6,415 nt of DNA from Gelria sp. (GTDB taxonomy: Bacteria; Bacillota; Syntrophomonadia; Syntrophomonadales; Syntrophomonadaceae). This document shows positions 1-5,897 of the stretch, in pieces. The stretch's first letter is position 1, and each line of letters opens with the position of its first letter. The stretch covers positions 1 through 6,415 of the forward strand of contig DUMX01000353.1 of assembly GCA_012839665.1 (NCBI GenBank). Reading direction: 5' to 3'. Below the pieces are notes generated by a model. It saw only the letters and a program-made list of their open reading frames with translations. It searched no databases and was not told the origin of the DNA. The position numbers and the translations under genes were made by a program.

Positions 1-18
1 CGTAGCCAAAGGTACTGC

Positions 19-522
19 TTATTTATTCCAATATGAATATTTTTGATAATTGATGTTTGATCCCTCATAGGAATTATTCCTGTAAAAGGTTGAGGTGGTG
101 GCCTTATTCTTATCGTCAGCTGGGGGTTCACCCTGGATGGTTATAACAGGGTCAGGAGTACTACTTTCCGGGTTAGGTATCGTTGAGCAGGCAGGGTCTT
201 CATCATCAAATACCGTAGGTTCATTATCTTCTTCATCAAATACTATAAGCTCCTCATCGTCTCCATCGAATTCGGCAAGCTCGTCATCATCTTCTTCAAA
301 TATAGTAAGTTCCTCATCATCCCTATAATCATCGTCATAAAAATCACTATCATCTGCTGCAGGAGCTGGCCGGATGATGGCTTTGCTGGTGACGCACTTT
401 GAAATCGGATGATTAGAAGGCAAGGGGTTATCCGGTTGCACAAAGTCGTGTATTAAATTCTCGTCGTCACTGGGCTGGCTAAGAGTTGCTTTGTAATTAG
501 AATGCCGGAATGAAATTTGCAT
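19..522 (-). CDS. Highly acidic repeat protein of unknown function
   Basis: I do not recognise this 167-residue protein. The start at 522 is chosen because a strong site (GGGAGGTG) lies about 9 bases upstream; the frame stays open to 939, but that extension reads through low-complexity DNA and is unlikely to be translated. Residues 56-111 are extremely acidic (31 of 56 are Asp or Glu). They contain four tandem 10-residue units at 68-77, 78-87, 88-97 and 98-107, with pattern D/E-D-D/N-E-E/L/P-x-x-F-D/E-x; the Phe at unit position 8 is invariant. The tail (from about residue 140) is rich in Asn, Tyr and Ser. No signal peptide or membrane segment is visible, and only two Cys occur. The neighbour upstream is a cysteine-rich protein, and a terminator between them suggests separate transcripts. 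A spore-surface, cation-binding or nucleic-acid-mimic role would be speculation. The gene is likely real because of its site and biased composition. Confidence 0.72.
   Translation of the reverse strand: MQISFRHSNYKATLSQPSDDENLIHDFVQPDNPLPSNHPISKCVTSKAIIRPAPAADDSDFYDDDYRDDEELTIFEEDDDELAEFDGDDEELIVFDEEDNEPTVFDDEDPACSTIPNPESSTPDPVITIQGEPPADDKNKATTSTFYRNNSYEGSNINYQKYSYWNK
202..321 (-). repeat. Four tandem 30-bp units coding 10-residue acidic repeats
   Basis: Within the acidic protein gene, four consecutive 30-bp units encode DDEELTIFEE, DDDELAEFDG, DDEELIVFDE and EDNEPTVFDD. The Phe at unit position 8 and the acidic residues are kept while middle positions vary. Such in-frame units can expand or contract by slippage, so copy number may differ between strains. 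On the other strand the same DNA reads as a long Ser-rich open frame, which is a by-product of GAT/GAA codons. Confidence 0.85.
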
Positions 523-633
523 AGCTTTATTCACCTCCCGGTTAAATATGTGATGCAAAGGGAACGAATTCCCGCAAAATAAATCATGTTCGTGTACACC
601 ATTAATATATGCGGGAAAAATATAAATGTTAAC

Positions 634-755
634 GTGGAGAGTGAGGAGTAAGGAGTAAGGAGTGAGGGTGAGAAGTGGAGGTAAGGAGTGAGGGTGAGAA
701 GTGGAGGTAAAGAGTGAGGGAAAGAGTAAGGGAAAGAGTAAAGGATAAGGAATAA
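634..755. repeat. C-free, purine-rich low-complexity tract with tandem repeats
   Basis: The plus strand contains no C for 122 bases and is mostly G and A. Inside are two identical adjacent 26-bp copies (656-681 and 682-707) that begin TAAGGAGTGAGGG. They are followed by three near-identical 12-bp units (709-720, 721-732, 733-744; AAAGAGTGAGGG, AAAGAGTAAGGG, AAAGAGTAAAGG). The tract lies in the gene-free stretch 523-929. Open frames crossing it are compositional artefacts. Similar GGAGTGAG-type tracts occur between genes in several Clostridia, as I recall; their role is unknown. Confidence 0.85.
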
Positions 756-794
756 CGGCCTCCGAGCGGCAGTTGGTTAATCCGAACCGACAAT

Positions 795-823
795 AAAAAA
801 AGGAGACCTTGTGGCCTCCTTTT
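795..823 (-). terminator. Rho-independent terminator after the cysteine-rich gene
   Basis: On the minus strand AAAAGGAG (823-816) pairs with CTCCTTTT (805-798). An inner GG/CC pair follows one mismatch, closing a 4-base loop, and a run of seven T (801-795) follows. It lies about 107 bases beyond the stop of the cysteine-rich gene and ends that transcript before the acidic gene. The complementary arms would also form on a plus-strand transcript, but no plus-strand gene precedes it. Confidence 0.75.
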
Positions 824-849
824 GACCAACCCACTCCAGGTCCCCGGGC

Positions 850-866
850 GGGCAGACACACTGCCC
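850..866. repeat. Short GC-rich inverted repeat
   Basis: GGGCAG (850-855) and CTGCCC (861-866) form a 6-bp stem with loop ACACA. It sits between the terminator and the 7-bp tandem repeats, in the untranslated tail of the cysteine-rich gene. No T-run follows on either strand, so it is not a terminator by itself. Confidence 0.45.
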
Positions 867-873
867 CCATAAT

Positions 874-905
874 TCCGACCTCCGATGTCCGACGTCCGAC
901 CTCCG
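874..905. repeat. Tandem 7-bp repeat (TCCGAnn)
   Basis: The units TCCGACC, TCCGATG, TCCGACG and TCCGACC lie end to end at 874-901, followed by a partial TCCG. They begin 25 bases beyond the stop of the cysteine-rich gene. They look like a slippage-born microsatellite; the minus strand reads as GTCGGA-type units. No coding role is apparent. Confidence 0.8.
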
Positions 906-929
906 TTGCTGCCCCTACGACCGGCGTCC

Positions 930-1622
930 TTAGCAGCAACCGCAGCGAACTCCGTTTGGTGTCACCGGACAGGGTTCACATTTACCAATTTTGTGGGGCT
1001 CGGGGAATTCCTGGCATACAGTAACTCCGCCATAAGGTTTAACAGCTAATACAATCAGGTTTTCATGTTTCCAGAGTTTGTCGATCAGTGTCCCCTGAAT
1101 ATGAACCCGGCTGCACTGCCCATCATCAATATGACAGCAAAGATCCTTAACCACAACACATGACCCATCAATTTTTTTAAGTGCATTACGAACGGCATCT
1201 CCACTGATCGGTGCACCGCTGGGGAATGGACAGAAAGTAGTACATTCAAAATCTTGGTAGTGATTTATTACCAAAGTTGGACAAAGGTTGGTGTTAGGTG
1301 GGGGGGTTAGAACAATTTGAAACCCAACTTTGATATCAACGCCCAGGCAGTTTGGTTTTAAGCTTTCCTCCGCACAAATAACACTTACATCACAACTAAC
1401 ATCAGGAGTTAACGGTATTAGTTCATTTCTACAACTACCACTAACCAGATCGCCACCTGTTGCGGGAATGGGCACATACAGGTCAATGGGTTGTGTACAG
1501 ATGTACTTTACATCCGGGACACAGATATCGTGTAATACATTAGGTATTAAACGGGAATCCTGGTCAAATCCAAACCTTTCAATAACCTCCGGATCATTAA
1601 GCATTTCCAAGGCATTTTCCAT
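930..1622 (-). CDS. Cysteine-rich protein of unknown function
   Basis: I do not recognise this 230-residue protein. The start at 1622 follows a strong AAGGAGGAG site about 8 bases upstream; the frame is open to 1703, but an earlier start would have no such site. Nineteen Cys are spread over the chain (residues 34, 42, 64, 77, 83, 92, 114, 127, 131, 155, 162, 163, 170, 203, 215, 218, 227, 229, 230), ending in CGCC. The N-terminus is acidic, with no signal peptide or membrane segment, so the protein is probably not secreted by the Sec route. The spacing does not match ferredoxin CxxCxxC motifs, so disulfide cross-linking or metal binding is more likely than redox clusters. Abundant Cys and alternating hydrophobic segments resemble spore coat or exosporium proteins in a general way, and a distant likeness to the SPOCS/DUF3794 domain is possible but unproven. 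It is separated from the hydrogenase operon by a terminator, so no functional link is implied. Confidence 0.8.
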   Translation of the reverse strand: MENALEMLNDPEVIERFGFDQDSRLIPNVLHDICVPDVKYICTQPIDLYVPIPATGGDLVSGSCRNELIPLTPDVSCDVSVICAEESLKPNCLGVDIKVGFQIVLTPPPNTNLCPTLVINHYQDFECTTFCPFPSGAPISGDAVRNALKKIDGSCVVVKDLCCHIDDGQCSRVHIQGTLIDKLWKHENLIVLAVKPYGGVTVCQEFPEPHKIGKCEPCPVTPNGVRCGCC

Positions 1623-1766
1623 TAGAAACTTCTCCTCCTTTTTATTTGATTCAGGCTGTTGGCATTTGTAATATAAAATGTCTATTATGGTTATAAATAC
1701 CATCCAACCTACAATATACGATATTCGCCATCGCTTCTTTGTGTTACATAGACACTGCAGTTTGCC

Positions 1767-1795
1767 AAAAAAAATAGACCCAATAAAGGGTCTAT
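1767..1795 (-). terminator. Rho-independent terminator of the hydCBA operon
   Basis: On the minus strand ATAGACCC (1795-1788) pairs perfectly with GGGTCTAT (1781-1774) around a 6-base loop, followed by a run of eight T (1774-1767). It lies about 58 bases beyond the hydA stop, and no other minus-strand gene ends nearby. This is the best-formed terminator in the window. Confidence 0.92.
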
Positions 1796-1821
1796 CAAAA
1801 AGAGAGTGAATGAGATATGCA

Positions 1822-1847
1822 ATTAACTAACCGTTACGTTAGTTAAT
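1822..1847. repeat. Perfect 26-bp palindrome downstream of hydA
   Basis: ATTAACTAAC (1822-1831) and GTTAGTTAAT (1838-1847) are perfect inverted arms around CGTTAC. The palindrome starts five bases beyond the hydA stop and precedes the operon terminator by about 27 bases. It has no T-run of its own. It may be an RNA stem protecting the 3' end of the message, or a binding site for a dimeric regulator. Confidence 0.8.
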
Positions 1848-1852
1848 AAACA

Positions 1853-3577
1853 TTATAAATATTTTTTATTTTTGGCCTGGTAATGAGTATGCAGGAGCTC
1901 ATGGGATTTGTGGCCCAGGGGTTCAAGCAGGAACTCATCATACAGGGTCTTAACTTCAGGATTCTCATGGGATTTTCTAATCGCGCATTTTTCATCTTCT
2001 ACATATATACTATCAATGCGCTCTACCCGTTTGGCGTTAGCCTTGGTAATAGGCTGTCCACCACCGCCGATGCAACCGCCGGGGCAGGCCATAATTTCAA
2101 TAAAGTGATAAGGGGATTCGCCTGCTCTTACCTGGTCCATCAGTTGACGGGCATTAGAGAGACCATTGGCTATAGCCACCTTTACTACTGTGCCATCCAG
2201 GTCTACTTCGGCTTCCTTAATTCCAGTAATACCACGAGTTACTTCGAAATTAACATCTTCCAGAGTGTTGCCGGTTACTACTTCATAAACCGTTCTTAAG
2301 GCTGCTTCCATAACCCCGCCGGAGGCTCCGAAGATAACTGCTGCACCGGTATAAGCACCCATCCAGGAATCAAAGTTGCTACCTGCCAGTTTATCAAAAT
2401 CGATTCCGCTCATACGGAACAAACGACCAACTTCCCGGGTAGTCAATACCAGGTCTACATCACGATAACCGCTGGCGTTCATTTCCGGTCTGGCGGCCTC
2501 GAACTTTTTGGCGGTACAGGGCATAATGGATACGGAATAAATCTTGGCCGGGTCAATACCCATCTTATCTGCCCAGTAGGTCTTGGCCAGGGGACCAAAC
2601 ATCTGCTGTGGAGATTTACAGGTTGACAGGTTATCTAAAAGGTCGGGATAAAAAGTCTCGCAGAAGTTGATCCAACCCGGGCTGCAGGAAGTGAACATGG
2701 GCAGGGTGCCACCTTCTTTAAGGCGCTGCAAGAGTTCATTACCTTCCTCCAAAATGGTCAGGTCAGCGGTAAAGTTGGTGTGCAATACATAGTCAAATCC
2801 TACCTGTCTTAAGCCGGCTACGAAAACATCCATGGGCATGTCGCCAGTCTTCATGCCGACTTCTTCACCGATGGCTACTCTTACTGCCGGAGCTATCTGG
2901 GTTACCACCACTTTGTCGGGGTCAGCGATGGCTGCCAGGAGCTTGTCAATTTCTTCTACTTCACCAATAGCTCCCACCGGGCAGGCATGAATACATTGAC
3001 CACACATGACACATGCGCTATCAATCAGGTCACCGCCCATGGTAGGTACTACCATAGAAAGAACTCCCCGGTTTTCCAGACCTAAAGCATTAACACTCTG
3101 GACTACGGTGCAGGCTTCTACGCAGCGCCGGCAGAGTACGCATTTATCCGGGTCTCTAAATATTGACGGGGTAGAGTAGTCTTTTTGCAATCCTCTTACC
3201 TTGAGGGTAAACGGGTTGTCGCGGATAAAATATTCATTGGCCAAATCCTGTAATTCGCAGTTGCCATTACGAATACAATTCAAACAGTCCTGAGGATGAT
3301 TGGCTAAAATTAATTCCAGTATGGTCTTTCTGGCTTCAATTACTTTCGGGGTACGGGTTTTAACAACCATTCCTTCCATTACCGGTTGGGCACAGGCGGC
3401 GGCAAGAAGTCTGTTTCCTTCAACTTCACATACACATACCCGGCAGTTGGCTTTTACTGCCTGGTCAGGGTGATGACAAAGTGTAGGAATTTTTACACCG
3501 ACTTCTCTAGCTGCCTGCAGGATGGTTGAGCCTTCGGGAACGGATACTTTAATTCCATCTATTGTTAAGTTAACCAT
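1853..3577 (-). CDS. hydA: [FeFe] hydrogenase catalytic subunit HydA
   Basis: This 574-residue protein is the H2-forming or H2-oxidising subunit of a cytoplasmic trimeric hydrogenase. In order it has a plant-type [2Fe-2S] domain (Cys34, 45, 48, 62), a His-Cys [4Fe-4S] site (His94, Cys98, 101, 107), two ferredoxin-type [4Fe-4S] sites (Cys146, 149, 152, 156 and 189, 192, 195, 199), and the H-cluster domain. The H-cluster motifs are TSCSPGW (296-302, ligand Cys298), MPCTAKK (352-358, Cys354) and the segment at 496-509 with Cys498 and Cys502. FGASGGVMEAALR (416-428) lines the active site. Length and layout match the monomeric Clostridium pasteurianum CpI enzyme, without the extra C-terminal cluster domain of some multimeric HydA. 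The residue after Cys298 is Ser, where CpI has the proton-relay Cys299. An AAGGAGGG site precedes the ATG at 3577, 25 bases after hydB. Maturases HydE, HydF and HydG are not in the window. Confidence 0.97.
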   Translation of the reverse strand: MVNLTIDGIKVSVPEGSTILQAAREVGVKIPTLCHHPDQAVKANCRVCVCEVEGNRLLAAACAQPVMEGMVVKTRTPKVIEARKTILELILANHPQDCLNCIRNGNCELQDLANEYFIRDNPFTLKVRGLQKDYSTPSIFRDPDKCVLCRRCVEACTVVQSVNALGLENRGVLSMVVPTMGGDLIDSACVMCGQCIHACPVGAIGEVEEIDKLLAAIADPDKVVVTQIAPAVRVAIGEEVGMKTGDMPMDVFVAGLRQVGFDYVLHTNFTADLTILEEGNELLQRLKEGGTLPMFTSCSPGWINFCETFYPDLLDNLSTCKSPQQMFGPLAKTYWADKMGIDPAKIYSVSIMPCTAKKFEAARPEMNASGYRDVDLVLTTREVGRLFRMSGIDFDKLAGSNFDSWMGAYTGAAVIFGASGGVMEAALRTVYEVVTGNTLEDVNFEVTRGITGIKEAEVDLDGTVVKVAIANGLSNARQLMDQVRAGESPYHFIEIMACPGGCIGGGGQPITKANAKRVERIDSIYVEDEKCAIRKSHENPEVKTLYDEFLLEPLGHKSHELLHTHYQAKNKKYL

Positions 3578-3602
3578 TGTTTTCCCTCCTTTTTGCTCTT
3601 TC

Positions 3603-4826
3603 CTACATTAATTTGGCATTGTAGTCGGTGCCAAAGTGTTTAATAGTGGTAAGTACTGGTGCTGGTGCTGCCTGTCCCAAACCACAGAGGCAGGCGATAG
3701 ACATTACATTGCCCAATTTTTGCATCAGTTCTATATCCTGCTGGCCGCCTTTGCCGCTGTTTACTAATTGCATGAGTTCATGCATACGGGCAGTTCCTTC
3801 CCTACAGGGGGCACATTTACCACAGGATTCATGTTCAAAGAACTTGGCTATGCGGGTAGTAACATCTACAATATCCCGGCTCTCGTCAAGTACCAAAACG
3901 GCGCCAGAACCCAGAGTAGCACCAATGGCAGACATATTATCAAAGGCTACCGGGGTATCCAAAAGAGAATCAGGGATAAAAGCTCCCGAGGTTCCGCCTA
4001 TCTGAACCGCCTTAAATTTCTTACCTCCGGGAATGCCGCCACCAAACTGATATATGATTTCTCTAATAGTAGTGTTGGTAGGCACTTCTACAAAGGTTTT
4101 GTTATTTACATCTCCGGTTAAGGTAAAAACTTTAGTTCCAGGGTAGGAGGGGACTCCGATACTGGCATACCATTCGCCCCCTTTTTCAATTATTACAGGA
4201 ATGCTAGCAAAGGTTTCAATATTGTTAACGATGGTAGGTTTCATCCACAAACCTTCGGAAGGGGGATAAGGGGGTTTGAAACGAGGCTCGCCTCTTTTGC
4301 CTTCGATAGATTCGATGAGAGCCGTCTCTTCACCACAGACATAAGCTCCGGCTCCACTCCTAACCTCAATGTCAAAACTTTTAAGTATACCTTTTTCTTT
4401 AGCTTGTGCTATAGCAGTATTCAAAACATCAATGAGTTGGGGATATTCCCCACGAAGATATATGAAGCCTTTAGTTGCACCGATAGCATAAGCACATATG
4501 GCCATGCCTTCAATAAGGGTATGGGGGTCGTTTTCCATAATCAAACGGTCTTTGTAGGTGCCTGGTTCGCCTTCGTCAGCATTGGCAATTACATATTTTT
4601 CATCGGCATCAGCTTTATAGGCAAAAGACCATTTTTGCCCGCAGTTAAAACCGGCACCACCCCGGCCTCTTAAATTAGACTTTCTTACTTCTTCAATGAG
4701 TGCTTCTTTATCCATACTGCTCGCTTTTTCCAGGGATTTGTATCCACCTTGAGCAATATAGTCATCAATCTTTAAGGGATCGATTTTACCATAATTGCGC
4801 AGTACGATGCGCATTTCTTCAGCCAT
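3603..4826 (-). CDS. hydB: HydB, NuoF-like NADH/FMN subunit (short form)
   Basis: This 407-residue subunit binds FMN and NAD(H) and passes electrons to HydA. It has GRGGAGF (54-60) and ANADEGEPGTYKDR (81-94) of the FMN/NADH fold, GAGAYVCGEETAL (158-170), a central SLBB-like region (about 230-320), and a C-terminal [4Fe-4S] site with Cys335, 338, 341 (ESCGKCAPCREG) and Cys381. The size equals NuoF of complex I. Thermotoga-type HydB is about 600 residues because it adds an N-terminal thioredoxin-like [2Fe-2S] domain and a C-terminal two-cluster ferredoxin domain; both are missing here. They are not split off as neighbours, since the gaps to hydC and hydA are only 20 and 25 bases. The start at 4826 has AAAGGAGG upstream; an in-frame ATG four codons later is less well placed. 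NuoF of a complex I is excluded by the adjacent hydA. Confidence 0.95.
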   Translation of the reverse strand: MAEEMRIVLRNYGKIDPLKIDDYIAQGGYKSLEKASSMDKEALIEEVRKSNLRGRGGAGFNCGQKWSFAYKADADEKYVIANADEGEPGTYKDRLIMENDPHTLIEGMAICAYAIGATKGFIYLRGEYPQLIDVLNTAIAQAKEKGILKSFDIEVRSGAGAYVCGEETALIESIEGKRGEPRFKPPYPPSEGLWMKPTIVNNIETFASIPVIIEKGGEWYASIGVPSYPGTKVFTLTGDVNNKTFVEVPTNTTIREIIYQFGGGIPGGKKFKAVQIGGTSGAFIPDSLLDTPVAFDNMSAIGATLGSGAVLVLDESRDIVDVTTRIAKFFEHESCGKCAPCREGTARMHELMQLVNSGKGGQQDIELMQKLGNVMSIACLCGLGQAAPAPVLTTIKHFGTDYNAKLM

Positions 4827-4846
4827 TTTAGGACCTCCTTTCTTAA

Positions 4847-5290
4847 TTACTTGTATTCCGCCAGGATAGTAGGTACGGTAGCCGGGCTAACATCCAGATA
4901 AGGCTTACGGTTAATGGTTATTACCGGAGTTGCCTGACACTGACCTACGCATTCGGCAAATTCCAGAGCGAACTGGCCATCAGCCGTACTTTCTCCCATC
5001 TTTATACCCAGTTCTCTCTCCAGTGCAGCTATTACTTGGGCTGCACCAGCTACATGACAGGGCGCACTTTCACATATTCTGATTACATTTTTACCTCTAG
5101 GTGTAACCGAGAACATGGAGTAGAATGTAGCTACACCATAAGCATCGCTGACAGGCAGGTTAAAAACCCGGGCGGCTTCGGCTACAGCTTCTTCTGGTAG
5201 ATAGCTTAGTTCCTTTTGCACCGCATGATAAGCCTCAATGATACCACCGGGCTTAGATGCATAACTGGCTATAATGTCTTTGTAATCCAT
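4847..5290 (-). CDS. hydC: HydC, NuoE-like [2Fe-2S] subunit
   Basis: This 147-residue protein is the small electron-carrying subunit of the hydrogenase and pairs with HydB as NuoE does with NuoF. An N-terminal helical region (about 1-65, with the family-typical DAYGVATFYSMF at 49-60) is followed by a thioredoxin-like fold. The four [2Fe-2S] ligands are Cys73 and Cys78 (CESAPC) and Cys114 and Cys118 (CVGQC). Length is normal for the family. Two ATG codons compete: the one at 5296 is only one base from the AGGAGG site (5303-5298), while the one at 5290 has a 7-base spacer, so 5290 is preferred; the longer form would add only Met-Ile. It is the first gene of the operon, ending 20 bases before hydB, with a terminator about 100 bases upstream. 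Confidence 0.95.
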   Translation of the reverse strand: MDYKDIIASYASKPGGIIEAYHAVQKELSYLPEEAVAEAARVFNLPVSDAYGVATFYSMFSVTPRGKNVIRICESAPCHVAGAAQVIAALERELGIKMGESTADGQFALEFAECVGQCQATPVITINRKPYLDVSPATVPTILAEYK

Positions 5291-5391
5291 AATCATCCCT
5301 CCTTTCTTATAATTTAGTTTGAAAAGCTGTTGCTATAATGAAAACTGTTTTTATACTTAAATCAAGTCGTTATGGTTTTAGTAGACAACAA

Positions 5392-5425
5392 AAAATGCCA
5401 GAATCAAAGAAGATCCTGGCATTTT
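5392..5425 (-). terminator. Strong hairpin terminator upstream of hydC
   Basis: AAAATGCCAG (5392-5401) and CTGGCATTTT (5416-5425) form a perfect 10-bp stem with a 14-base loop. On the minus strand it is followed by TTTTTTGTTG, so it stops transcription coming from the GerW side. It thus isolates the hydrogenase operon, whose own promoter must lie between about 5390 and 5305. A leader attenuator is an alternative, but no antiterminator arm is obvious. Confidence 0.8.
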
Positions 5426-5449
5426 ACCGGGTAATTGCAACACTTATAA

Positions 5450-5478
5450 TACCCGTGTAGTGATTTACTAAACGGGTA
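5450..5478. repeat. Stem-loop upstream of hydC
   Basis: TACCCGT (5450-5456) pairs with ACGGGTA (5472-5478), and after one mismatch TAGT (5458-5461) pairs with ACTA (5467-5470) around GATTT. It lies just before the 5392-5425 terminator on the minus strand, so an RNA from this region would carry at least two strong stems. It could be a transcript 3' end, part of a small RNA, or a protein-binding site. Confidence 0.55.
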
Positions 5479-5494
5479 AAGTACTCCCCAGCAC

Positions 5495-5534
5495 CAGGCA
5501 GTATTATAAATTCTTTTTAAAATTAAACTGCCTG
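5495..5534. repeat. Inverted repeat with 24-base AT-rich spacer
   Basis: CAGGCAGT (5495-5502) and ACTGCCTG (5527-5534) are perfect 8-bp inverted arms around a 24-base spacer made almost only of A and T. The right arm directly abuts the stop codon of the possible small gene at 5535. The spacing is long for a terminator, and no T-run follows on the minus strand. Confidence 0.55.
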
Positions 5535-5702
5535 TTACAGTTTTGAATCTTCTTTCCAAACGGGAGGCCCAGACGTTTCCCCCTGAACCCTTTGGGTTTC
5601 AATAATATTACCCAGCGGCCTGACGTCCATAGCAATAGCCTCAGGGTGTCAGGCTCGAAGACTTTAAGAAGTTTGATAATATTTTCACTATCTTTTTCCC
5701 AC
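5535..5702 (-). pseudogene. Possible decayed small gene with two compensating shifts
   Basis: A GGAGG site (5713-5709) with a 6-base spacer precedes GTG at 5702, but this frame meets TAG after four codons. Skipping one A of the five-A run (5697-5693) opens GKDSENIIKLLKVFEPDT. A second shift near 5643 restores the first frame and gives EAIAMDVRPLGNIIETQRVQ and so on, ending in WKEDSKL at TAA (5537-5535). The whole interval is 168 bases, a multiple of three, so the two shifts cancel. The conceptual product of about 55 residues looks like an ordinary soluble protein, and the DNA is GC-richer than its flanks. I recognise no family. Alternatives are chance open frames, a 31-residue peptide starting at ATG 5630, or a functional RNA. 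Confidence 0.33.
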
Positions 5703-5803
5703 TATCAACCTCCATATATAATTTAAATTAATTCTGCATAATAGTTGAAATTCCTGCTAAAATGGTTAAAAATATTTTCCATAGCCATAAAATTATATAT
5801 TAC

Positions 5804-5836
5804 GGGGGAGACGGGGGAGTAACGGGGGGATAAGGG
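5804..5836 (+). other. G-quadruplex-capable tract
   Basis: The plus strand reads G5, G5, G6 and G3 runs (5804-5808, 5813-5817, 5824-5829, 5834-5836) separated by short 4- to 6-base loops, fitting the usual four-run quadruplex pattern. Further G-runs follow (5852-5854). The tract lies about 60 bases beyond the GerW stop; the GerW transcript itself would be C-rich here, so any quadruplex would form in the non-template DNA strand. It may also be a decayed copy of the GGAG-type repeat family seen at 634-755. Confidence 0.65.
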
Positions 5837-5897
5837 ATTAGGCGTTAGATAGGGTAATCATCGGCATTCAGCGTGATAAAGGAGTAATATTTTAAAA

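Noticed and set aside
95..328. Ser-rich open frame on the plus strand
   Set aside because: It is the antisense shadow of the GAT/GAA-rich acidic repeats; it has no ribosome binding site and only low-complexity sequence.
560..573. GGGAA-CGAA-TTCCC mini-hairpin in the leader of the acidic gene
   Set aside because: It is only a 5-bp stem, with no T-run or conserved context; too small to claim as regulatory.
581..610. Sigma-E-like promoter for the acidic gene (ATATATT, 15 bases, CATGATTT on the minus strand)
   Set aside because: The -10 match is partial, and such AT-rich matches are common by chance, so it is not listed as a feature.
523..939. N-terminal extension of the acidic protein frame
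   Set aside because: It reads through the purine tract and a terminator, while a strong site places the start at 522.
1623..1703. Longer start of the Cys-rich protein with a hydrophobic N-terminus that could be a membrane anchor
   Set aside because: The AAGGAGGAG site directly serves ATG 1622; the upstream ATG at 1703 has no comparable site.
1883..2299. Plus-strand open frame opposite hydA
   Set aside because: It is a shadow of hydA codon bias; hydA has unambiguous cluster motifs in the minus frame.
5334..5339. TATAAT on the plus strand upstream of hydC
   Set aside because: There is no matching -35 and no plus-strand gene follows.
5335..5365. Promoter for hydCBA (TTGATT, 19 bases, CATTAT on the minus strand)
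   Set aside because: The position is right, but spacing is long and the -10 weak. A promoter must lie near here, but I cannot place it. No clear Rex operator (TTGTTAA-type inverted repeat) was found.
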